A stretch of 64,000 bases of DNA from Casuarina equisetifolia (taxonomy: Eukaryota > Streptophyta > Magnoliopsida > Fagales > Casuarinaceae). The stretch covers positions 14,777,543 to 14,841,542 of the forward strand of contig CM052355.1 in assembly GCA_028551475.1 (NCBI GenBank). Direction: 5' to 3'. The notes beneath the pieces were generated by a model, which saw only the letters and a program-made list of their open reading frames with translations, was not told the origin of the DNA and did not search any database. A program made the position numbers and the translations under genes. This document shows, piece after piece, positions 40,201-49,851 of this stretch; position 1 is the first letter of the stretch, and each line of letters begins with the position of its first letter.

Positions 40201-41867
40201 AGCAAACTATCAGCGCATCGTAATTAATTCTATTGTCTCTCTTAAAGACGTGCAAGCTATGCCACCAGCAGTTGACCAAAGCCTCATTTTCACTCCTCTG
40301 TAACATGTTACTCACAGAGAGTAATAGCGGATTCACTTCGTCAGGTCCCTTCTCCCGTTGAGCTGCTTCTTCCAGAGCGTCCTCCCAAGTTGGAGTCCTG
40401 GAATCATGCTTCCCAAAGCGATTTAAGGCTTCTGCTACCATGACAATCACAGCTGGCAGACCCTCGCTCCTTTCAGCAAATTTGGGGGCAAACCTATTGA
40501 AGCATTCATCTTCCTTGACCTCTTTAGAGACTTTTTCTTTAAGTAGACGCAATGAAGGCGAATACTTGCTCTTTTCATCAATTTGGGGGTCAGACTTTTC
40601 GAGACAAGCATCTTTCCTAACCTCTTCAGTGACTTGTTCAAGTAGAGACAATGAAGACTTATGCTTAAGTTCCTTCACTTCTATCACAGCTTTATCCGTT
40701 CCCTCGTCCTTGATGACATCTTTTTTTCTTGTAGTGATCAGAACCTTATATGCAGGTCCCTCAATCGGTTTCTTCTGCACCTCATTATTCGCTTTGTCAA
40801 GGTATTCCAGCTGCTTCATAAAGTCAATTTCATTCGTTGTGTCGGGAAGACCATCCAGAATTAGGAGAAAAAACTTTTTTTTGTCAGTCCTAGCGGGTGG
40901 TTTCTGGGCTTGAGCAGTTGCATTTGCTTCGGACTTGTCTTTATCACTCCCCGCAGGTCTCTTGTCAGGCACAGCAGATCTCTTTGCTTCAAGCTCAGCA
41001 GATATCTTCCTTCCCAAGCCTTCCAGGCGTTTCTTCTTTTGCTCCTCCGTCTCCTCCTCCTCCTTCTTCTCCTTCTTTTTGTTATCTTTCCCCTCAGTAG
41101 CTTCTACAGACAACTGACGGGCAATTTTCTCAAGAAGAGACTTGCTTTCATCTTGCTGGTTCAGATACACCCAACAGCCCATGTAAGATAAGCTCTCCCT
41201 GACAGCAAGAGCACTTATCTTTTTTGCAATCCATGTTTTCCCTACGCCAGCTTCCCCTTTCAGTACAATTGTTCTCACTTGATCATTTCTTAACAGGTCC
41301 CGTATGTCTGATTCCTTCCATTCTACCGAGGTTATAACTGGTACAGAGAAATTTCAACATCAGAAAGCTTACAGGATCGAAACGATTATAGTTGCGTTTA
41401 GCAGACAAGTAAGCATAAGGCTCCACTTTAGTCCGTAGAAGACAATCATTAGCTAGATTTCATCGGAGATATTGTAAGATTAGTAACTTCCCACTCCCAC
41501 TCATCAAGAAGGTGGAACGACAGTATAGATGTCTTGAGAAAATTTAGGGACCAAAAAAAAAAAAGAACAAAAAGAAGAAAGAACAAAATTTTACAACTTT
41601 GCATCAAAACATATACGCCGAATGTAAATCATTCCGATCATAGGAAGGCGTAAACAAATCGTAAAGATTCAAAGCTAAACAAATAATTCCCGACCTAGGA
41701 GTCCAGATGAGAAACATGTGCAACAAAGGAAAGCTGAAACTACAGTTGCAACCTTGGCAGCAAAGACCTTGGTCCTTCGCATCTGGAATTTGAGAATCAG
41801 CCGGCACAGCTTGAATTTCAGGACCAGCCATCGCCCCTTCTGGGCTGGGAGTCTCATTGGAACCCAT
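37295..41867 (-). CDS. NLR-A: atypical NB-ARC-LRR protein (At4g19050-like)
   Basis: Two exons, complement of 41768-41867 and 37295-41337, give 1380 residues. Exon 1 encodes only MGSNETPSPEGAMAG and about 18 more residues, so no TIR, coiled-coil or RPW8 domain precedes the P-loop (GEAGVGKT, about residue 61). Then follow WVYLNQ; a 75-residue Lys/Glu-rich linker; kinase-2 as LLLILDGLPD; YKVLITTRKK (RNBS-B); a 34-residue tandem duplication; SEGLPAVIV (GLPL); CWILEGCI (winged-helix region); and VVMEDSA where MHD is expected. About 20 LRRs of the LxxLExLDLSGxxxL kind follow. A conserved post-LRR block (FHFFVCPGKGQ) and a few further LRRs ending YASIEDF complete the protein. NLRs sense pathogen effectors and trigger immunity, but whether this one is a sensor, helper or decoy is unknown. 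The nearest relative by architecture is the Arabidopsis At4g19050 type. Confidence 0.85.
40470..40675 (-). repeat. 102-nt in-frame tandem duplication in NLR-A ARC region
   Basis: Two adjacent segments, SLSLLEQVTEEVRKDACLEK and SLRLLKEKVSKEVKEDECFN with their following residues, are diverged copies about 102 nt (34 codons) apart. The shared plus-strand landmark is aatttggggg at about 40479 and 40580. NLR-B has only one copy at this place. Confidence 0.75.
40874..41101 (-). other. Charged low-complexity linker inside the NLR-A nucleotide-binding domain
   Basis: About 75 residues, rich in Lys, Glu and then Ala/Pro (KKEKKEEEETEEQKKKR and further), lie between the RNBS-A-like WVYLNQ block and kinase-2. 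In ordinary NB-ARC domains this distance is much shorter and folded. Confidence 0.85.
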
Positions 41868-43834
41868 CTCCGCTTGTTTGCTCTGAAGACTGCACAGGTC
41901 TCTCACTGGGTATCTGCTGCTTGCAAAACTCGTAATTTTATAGTCAACTCTGCAACTTTACCCTTCATCAACTGAATAAAAAATTTGATAGATCCGTTTT
42001 TCGATTTTCTCTCCGAAATGAAGAATTTGATTGGTTCCATATTACCTTTTCTTTTTTTTTTTTGGCGTTTTCCACGCGAAGCCATGTGAACGTCATGAAC
42101 TCGTAGAGAGTCTTGGGCATCTAATAAGAATAGTACAATTAAATTACTATTCCATCTTCAGTAATTGAAGATAAAAAATTGACAGACTGGGTTATTGGGT
42201 TTTTTTTTTTTCATATTCCTTCCTGCATAACTTGCCAATAAAAAATTTAATTTTTTCTTTTTTTGAAGTAAACAATTTGACTGATTCAATATTCCCATCT
42301 TTTCTTAACTTTTTTTTTTCGACCTCTGTTTAAATTAGCAAGACTTGCTTTTGTTATAGAGTTAATTTTAATACTTTTCTTTGTACTCAATATCGTTTTA
42401 AATCCTTTAGGAGTTTGATAGGATTATTAGTGACTTAGAGGTTTTAGATTCGATACCCATTCTTGATCAATTGATAGTAATTAAATACTTGATCAATGTT
42501 CTTTTGATTAATAATAACATAGATATAACCAATCAAAAGTATCAAATTGCAACCACAAATTACTCAATCATATCATATAAGAACATCGACAAAGTACTCA
42601 TGAGAAACCATATCTTTCGCAAATTGTATCTTATAAGAACAACCAAAGTACTAATGTTGCACCACATCTTTCACCAGACTTCCGCACAAGCTTGTACACA
42701 ATCAATTCCACAGCACAAGCTTGTAAAAGAATGTCTAGAATAGGTAGTTAAAACACAGGTCCATAATGAAAGAAAACATAATTGGTTTCACAGGCAAATT
42801 CCTACTGTCATGGAGGTACAAGGAATAGAGAAATCAAACCTAACTGAAAAATAGCTCTATCCAACTACGGAATCTTCACACAAATTCAGCCTTGCCATGT
42901 ATAGCTTGATCTTTGAACTCCACACTTGCTTACTAGATTTGCTGTCTCAGGCAGTCAAGAGCGGCCAATTCCAGATCCACTGTTGGAAAATTCTCACACT
43001 TGAAGGTTGAAACAGCAACTCGGCAAAGGATTTCTTTTTAGCGCACACAGCAGAGTCCCCACTCCACTCCAACAAATTGCTAGTCATTAATTATCCAGAT
43101 GCTGAATGCAACAGAATTGGTAGTTGTTATTGCTCAGAGGAGTTAGCGGGTCATGCAAAGAAAAAATACACAACCAAAAAAAATAAAAATAAAAATCAGA
43201 GACTTATCTGATTTTCCCTCATTTACTAAACAATAAATTATCAAAAAAGCTGTCAAACAATTCACAGAATGACATAAACACACAGGATTTTTCAAAATCT
43301 CATGTTGATAGACAACATGCAAATCACAATTTTACCTTTCACTCCTAATTTTGAATTCACAGTGAACAGTTACCGTAAACATCGAGCTTGAAACTAATGA
43401 AAGACAGGAAGATTAATGAGATAATAGCAGTGGCAGTAACCTAGGAGCTGACTATTTCATGTTAATGCCTGAACACATACAAGAAGTACCAATAAAAGTT
43501 AGCAAGCATTTCAGAATTCAACCTGTTACACCTAACTACGCTCACAATCCTCATTTTCCACGACTCAATTGTCCGTTCGACTACAGAAATTTAGCAAAAA
43601 CGCTTAAAATTGCCAGAATTCATCAAGAGTTTAAAATGGACAGCTTCAAATAGAAAAAATAAAAAATAGCAGCTGCGAAAGGATGGTAGAATGCAGTTTG
43701 ATGGGTAACAAAGATGCAACGAAACCACAAAAAACCTGAAGTCAAACGAGGCAAATATGCAAGAAAGAGCTTCCACAAATTCCCAAGTACCTGAAAGCTG
43801 TAGGGCTGCCAGTTCGACCCTAATATTCTTCAAT
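41868..43834. other. NLR-A upstream region and NLR-B 3' flank
   Basis: No gene. 41868-42130 is NLR-A promoter and leader sequence shared with NLR-B; 42130-42480 appears unique. From about 42480 the right copy of the duplicated 3' flank begins. A TTTTAGATTCGATACCC stretch near 42440 looks loosely like a tRNA-derived SINE B box, but no element could be bounded. Confidence 0.5.
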
Positions 43835-43931
43835 TTAGAAATCCTCCACTGATACATACGAAAGTCCTTGAAACCTTTCTAACCCCTTGAGCTTCCGGCA
43901 TTTTCTGACTTTGATCGATTGTATAGATGGA

Positions 43932-45132
43932 AATACATCCTTGACATCGCTCTGCTCAGGCACTTGCACTCCAATGTCGGCTAACTGGGACAGTTCCACA
44001 AGATGCAGCTTCTCTAACTTCGGTACTACTGCTGTGCTTAGAGGAAACAGAGTCTTCAACTCATGACAGAACCTGATTTCGAGGATTTCAAGGTTTTGTG
44101 GGAGCAGGGATGAAGTAAACACAGTTTTGAGCCCCGGGCAACGTTCTAGATATAAATCTCTGAGGTCTTTAGGGCTTCCAATTTCTGTTATGGAGAGTTT
44201 CTGGCACTCCGTGACTCTGATCGATTGCACAGATGGAAATTTGTCCTCAATGTTCTTCGAGTTCCCAATGCTGGCTAGCTCAGGCAATTCCACAAGATGC
44301 AGTTTCCGTAAGTTCTGCCATTGTCCTTCTATCTCTGAAGGAAAAAGTCTCTTCAACTTATTACAGAACTTGATTTCAAGGATTTCGAGGTTTTCTAGGA
44401 GCAGGGATGAAGCAAACACATCCTCGAGCACCGGGCAACGTTCTAGATACAAATCTCTGAGATGTAAAGTGCTTTCAATTTGTTTTAAGCTGAGTTCCCC
44501 ACACTTCGTGACTCTGATCGATTGCACAGATGGAAACTTATCCCCAATATTCCGCGAATTTCCAATGCTGGCTAGCTCAGGGAGTTGTACAAGATGCAAT
44601 TTCCTTAGCTTCTCTAATTGTCCTTCCATAGCTGGGGGAAACAGCTTCTTCAACTTATTGCAGGATCTGACTTCGAGGATTTCGAGGTCTACTGGGAGCT
44701 GGGATGAAGCAAATACTTCCTCGAGCACCGGGCAACGTTCTATATATAAGTCTCTGAGATCTTTAGAGCTTCCAATTTGTTTTAAGCTGAGTTTCCCGCA
44801 CTCCGAGACTTTGATCGATTGCACAGATGGAAATTTATCCCCAATATTCTGCGAATTTCCAATGCTGGCTAGCTCAGGCAGTTCCACTAGATGCAGTTTA
44901 TGTAAGTTCTGCAATTGTTCTTGCATATCTGAGGGAAACAGTTTCTTCAACTCATTACAGGATCTGATTTCGAGGATTTCGAGGTTTACTGGGGGCTCGG
45001 ATGAAGCAAACACAGCCTTGAGCACCGGGCAACGTTCTAGATATAAATCTGTGAGATCTGTAAGGCTTCCAATTTCTTTTAAGATGAGTTTTGGGCATTC
45101 GCTGAGTCTGAACGACCGCACAGATGGAAATA
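43932..45132 (-). repeat. Array of four 99-residue LRR-block repeats in NLR-B
   Basis: Units begin at an FPSV(Q/R)S codon run near 45130, 44832, 44535 and 44238, spaced 297 nt, with the last about 303 nt before a terminal FPSIQSI at 43931. Each unit contains DLYLERCPVLE, an (F)ASS.LP block, LEILEIRSCN.LKKLFP, and LRKLHLVELPELASIGNS. NLR-A and NLR-C have a single equivalent block. Confidence 0.92.
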
Positions 45133-47514
45133 TATCCACAACACTCCGCGAACCCTCCACTCCAATGCTGGTTAACTCTGGCAGTTCCAAAAGATGCAGT
45201 TTCTCTAACTCCGGCAATTTAGGTTCTCCTATCTTTTCAGAAAATAGTCTCTTCAAATTATCACAAAATTTGATTTGGAGGATTTTTAGTCGTGGGAGTT
45301 CGCGCGAGCCAAAGACAACCTCGAGGACTGGGCAACAGTCTAGATATAGCTCTGTGAGGGGGTCAAAGCTTTGGCTTGGCGCATTCTCATGGAAGACCCA
45401 CTTCAACTTAAGAAGGTTTGATGCCCACAGAGTCTCTAGATTTTCCACAACTATGACTTTTGTCTCTTCTCCGTCTTCTGCAGCCTTCTTTTCAGAAGCC
45501 TCTTTCTGTTCTCTGCCACCCGCAGTCTTCTTCTCGGCATTTTCCGTCTCTTTTTTGACGAAAATGGCCTCCATTTCGGCGCACTGCTCTAGAAAACACC
45601 CTTTCATTGTCAAACCCTCCTCCTCCCCCCAGTCGGTCAAACCTTTAGTGACGTCTGATAAAGATTCGATGAACTTATTGTCAATAAAAGAAAAATACTT
45701 AGCTTTTCTGAAGGCCCCCTCGATACGAGCAGGAAATTCCCCAAATCCAACAATTTCCAGAACCGGACCATTCTCCTCAAGAAAAGGATCATTTTTGGAG
45801 CAGCAGAATTTTCGGGAGGAAGGGTAAATTCTGTGGGAATAGATCTCTCCGGCCATGGGTTGCCCCTTACTAGGACAAACAAAGAAGTGAAAGTTTTGAA
45901 AACATGGCAGCTTTAACTCAGGATCGTACTTCAAAATTTTGGAAAGTTCGTCATGACTCAACAACATGCAAGGCCTGTTTTCCCAGTGCTTGAAGATGCC
46001 GCTTTCAAACCAGTTTAGATCCTCCGGTGGGAGCTTTATGCTTTCCCAGTCAAAGTTTTTACTATCCTTCAAGTCTGGCAGATCAAGGTGCTTTAGACTA
46101 GTCAAGTTTGAAATCCCAGGGGGAACCTGTCCAATTCTAGTACCGAACAAATCAAGAACCTCCAAAAGTGTCAGCGACTCCAGATGAAGCAGTTCTGCTA
46201 ACTTAAAACAGTCTCTTACCTTAAGCTCTCGCAGCCTGCTAAGACCTTTAAGTGATGATGGTAGAGAAGGAATGCTTGTTTCCGAGAGATCCAAAACCTC
46301 AAGCTTCGTACAAGCTCCCAAATTTGGCTCTGTTTCTGGAAGTAAACAACCTCGAAGTGAAAGCTCAGTGAGGCTGGTGAGCTGGTACGGGAAAGCTAAC
46401 TCAAGACCTGTTTCTGATAAGTCGAGACGCCGAAGGCCACTCATATCGTTCAAGTATCCAGCTTTAGCTCCTTTCAAAATCGTTACACCAGATAAATCGA
46501 GCTCCTCAAGTTTGGACAGAGATTCCAGATTGGACAGAGATTCCCGAGATGGAGGTTCTTTTAGGCTGCGGCAGTTTTTCAGTAGCAGCTGACGGAGGTT
46601 TTCAAGCTTGGAAAGGGATTCCAGTCTCTCAATTTTAGTCTCAGAGAGGTTGAAGCACCGAAGACGGGGCATGTCCCCAAAAGAATCAGCTCCTATTTCT
46701 TTCAAATCAGGACAATCTGAAAGATTAAGAACTTCAAGGTCTTTGAGTTTGGAAAGTGAAGGTAAACTAGTAATTTTGGTGCTGGAAAGATCAAGCCGCT
46801 CGAGCCTAATGAAGCTGTTAAAATTGAAAGGTAGAATCTTGATTGTGGTCTTAGATAGATCAAGGATCCTAAGGTTTTCCTTTTGAGACCGGGATTCATC
46901 TGGGATTTCCTCAAGCTCTTGATTACCTGAAACATTAAGAACTTGAAGTTTAGACAATTCGCCTAGCTTGGATGATCTAGGCAAGGATTCACAGCCATAT
47001 AAGGAGAGTCGACTAAGATTTTGAAGGCTGCCGAGAATTGGCACGCGTTCAAGCTTGGTTTTGGAAACATTAAGTAATTCGAGTCTCTCGAGTGGTTTCA
47101 GGGCTTTGTTTTCGAATCTTCCCAATTGGCTAGCACCACGGATATCAAGTACCTCGAGCTTTGTAAGTTTGCTTAGTCTTGGCACCATATGCAAGCAAGA
47201 GAGGTTCCTGAGAATGAGCCAACGGAGTTCAACCAGATGGGAGATAGAAGAAGGTACCGATTTGATCTGGGCATCAGAGAGGTTGAGGCTTCGAAGATTT
47301 TTCAAATTGTTAAAAAAATCATCCTTCATTTCCTTCAAGGAGGTAGCCCCTGATATCTCCAGAATTTCTAATGAATTTAGTTCTCCAACGAGATCAATGT
47401 TCCCTAACTTGTCACATTCTCTGAGAACAAGCAGACGAAGCTTTTTCATTTTAGCAAAGGCTTGAGGCAGTGAGTCCATTGTTGGACTAAAAAGCACAAG
47501 CACTTGGAGTTCCT

Positions 47515-47590
47515 TCAGCGGCTGGAGTTCTTTCTGCGGCCAGGGCTTCCAGTCCGTCCCTCGGTGAATAATAAATCATGAACTTTCCCG
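47515..47590 (-). other. Frameshift zone of NLR-B
   Basis: The upstream frame ends in SPGRRKNSSR and TGA; the frame used downstream is closed by a TGA just upstream (within gttcatgattta). The change of frame must therefore fall between these stops. It is adjacent to the boundary between the winged-helix region and the first LRR. Confidence 0.85.
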
Positions 47591-48474
47591 GGGAGAGGGC
47601 ATCCACTAGTTATTAGTGTGGACACTTCTTCCCATTTGTCATCATTCCATGGCGCTCTTATGATAGCATCTGCCAGTGTGATTCTGCCAAAAACTTGCCA
47701 ATCAGCAGCGTCAAAAGCACTGGCCAATCCTAGGCTCGTTGTCTTTTCATATCCATCTTGGTGATAATTGCGACGCGTAGGCGCTAAACCTCCCATGACA
47801 ACAATGTTATCATCTTGTACATTAAGTATACCGCGGTCTTTAAGCTCCATCAAAACACGATATCCCTCTCTATAGGACTTCTCAACACCCACATCGTCAC
47901 CTAAACATCCTTCCACTATCCAACAAGCTATCAGCTCATCGTAATGAAGTCCTCCCTGTTTCTGAAAGAAGTAATAGCTGTGCCACCAGCAGTTGATTAA
48001 AGCCTCGTCTTCGCTGGGCAACATGTCGAGCACACAGAGCAACAGTGGATTCACTCCGTCAGGTCCCTTCTCACGTTTAGCTGCTTTTTCCAAGGCCCCT
48101 TCCAAATCATCATGCTCCTTAATTCTATTTAAGGCTTTAGCTATCATGACTATCGGACCTGGCAGACAATCGCTATTTTTAGCAATGTCATCGGCCCATT
48201 TTTCAAAATGATCAGTCCTCCTAACTTTTGGGTCGACACTTTTGCGAAGTAGAGACAATGAAGACTCATGTTCAAGTTCCTTCACTTCTATTACAGCACG
48301 CGTTCCCTCGTCCTTGACATCTTTTTTTCTTGTAGTGATCAGAACCTTATATGCAGGTCCCTCGATTAGTTTCTGCTGCCCCTCATTCGGCTTCTCAAGG
48401 TATTTTAGCTGCGCCATAAAGTCAACTTCAGTCGTTGTGTCAGGAAGACCATCCAGAATTAGGAGAAGGAACTT

Positions 48475-48837
48475 TTCTTTACGAGGCTGAGCTGCTGCTG
48501 GTTTCTCGGATACGGCAGATGCATTTGCTTCGGACTTTTCTATATTAGGTTCTGCAGATCCTTTGGCTTCAGGCTTAGCAGGTGGTCCCTTGGCTTGGGC
48601 AGATTTCTTTGCTTTGGGCTTCCCCGCAGATTTCTTGGCCTCAAGCTTGGTAGTTGTCTTTGCTTCAGCCTTAGCAGCTACCTTGGCAAGCTCAGTAGTT
48701 ATATCGACAAGCTTATCAGATATCTTCGTTCCCAAGATTTTCCGGCGTTTCTCCTCTATGTTCCCCTCCTTTTCATTACCTTCCCCCTTAGTAGCTTCTA
48801 CAGACAACTGATGGCCAATTTTCTCTTCCTCAGTAAC
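48475..48837 (-). other. Histone-H1-like Lys/Ala/Pro linker inside the NLR-B nucleotide-binding domain
   Basis: About 120 residues between the RNBS-A-like block and kinase-2. The first part holds a short duplication of ARQLSVE.T. The second is strongly Lys/Ala/Pro-rich, with KKSAGKPKAKKSAQAKGPPA, resembling H1 tails in composition only. NLR-A has a shorter acidic version here. Confidence 0.85.
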
Positions 48838-49851
48838 TTCTACAGACAACTGACGGGCAATTTTGTCAAGAAGAGACTTGCTTTCGTCTCGCTGGTTCAG
48901 ATAAACCCACCAGTCCATGTGATAAGATAAGCCCTCCCTGACAGTAAGAGCACTTATCTTTTTTGCAATCCATGTTTTCCCTACTCCAGCTTCCCCTTTC
49001 AGTACAATCGTTCTCACTTGATCATTCCTTAACAGTTCCAGTATCTCTGATTCCTTCCGTTCTTCCGAGGTCACAACTGGTACAGAGATATTTCAACATT
49101 AGAAAGCTTACAGGATCGAAACGATTATAGTTGCGTTTAGCAGATATATAAGCATCAGGCTCCACCTTAGTCCGTAGAAGACAATCATTAGCCAGATTTC
49201 ATTAGGAGGTATTGTAAGATTAGTAACTTCCACTTCACAACTTTGCATAAAAACGTATATCATAGGAAGGCGGACCATGGTGTAGTCTTAGTTAGAGTTG
49301 TTAACAGATTTTCAACAAGAGACACGCACAATAGTCCCATGTTTACAGACTTTTCGTGTTGAAAATGTACTGCTGGAGAAATGTTCCGTGAGGAATGAGG
49401 ATGGACATTCGTCCACAAAAACAGATCCTACATTGTAAGCTTAGTCGGCAAGAAAACATATTACGCGCAGTATGTCGCTCTACATCTCAAGAGTAAAAAC
49501 TTCACGACTTCTTAAGCGATGAAGGCAACAAAACAAAAGCCCGTGTATCATATCATTCTCAAAAAAGCATGTCTTCCGATGAAGAGAAAAAGAGCAAGAT
49601 CGTAAAGATTCAAAGCTAAACACATAACTCCCGATCTATGAGTCCGGATGAGAAACATGCGCAACAAAGGAAAGCAGAAACTAAAGTTGCAACATTGGAA
49701 GCAAAGACAGCAAAAAGTAGGAGCAAAGAAAATGAGAAAAACCTAGGTGCTTCGCCTTCGCAGCTTGAACTTCAGAATGAGCCTGCGCAGGTTCAATTTC
49801 AGAACCAGCCGGCATCGCTGCGTTCGTGGTGGGAGTCTCGTTGGAACCCAT

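Larger units (their letters stand above)
35940..42130. repeat. Segmental duplication, left copy (contains NLR-A)
   Basis: 3' flank, gene and promoter-proximal sequence match the right copy at 42480-50300 in the same order and orientation. Matching landmarks include aaaacataattggtttcac (36190 and 42776), the conserved exon and intron blocks, and ggcatctaataa (42118 and 50282). Differences include indels and the copy-specific expansions described for each gene. Confidence 0.85.
43835..49851 (-). pseudogene. NLR-B: NB-ARC-LRR paralogue of NLR-A, frameshifted
   Basis: Exon 1 (complement 49743-49851) begins MGSNETPTTNAAMPAG and joins exon 2 at 49076 with the same phase as NLR-A. The nucleotide-binding half stays open to a TGA at 47515: P-loop GEAGVGKT, kinase-2 LLLILDGLPD, YKVLITTRKK, SDCLPGPIV where GLPL is expected, CWIVEGCL, and VVMGGLA where MHD is expected. 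The LRR half (1222 residues, 43835-47503) continues in another frame, so an indel in about 47515-47590 separates them. The LRR half itself is fully open and ends SYVSVEDF like NLR-A. It carries a 99-residue repeat array that the paralogues lack. Possible readings are a young pseudogene, two truncated products, an assembly error, or an unrecognised intron. Sequence between the last shared codons and the shift is also diverged from NLR-A. Confidence 0.8.

Noticed and set aside
42430..42470. Possible tRNA-derived SINE B box (gattcgatacc)
   Set aside because: No A box, tail or target duplication could be placed.
44127..45827. Long plus-strand open frame (566 codons) opposite NLR-B
   Set aside because: It is the antisense of the 99-residue repeat array and its neighbours; periodic sequence keeps the opposite frame open. 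No known domain, and the minus frame is clearly the LRR protein.
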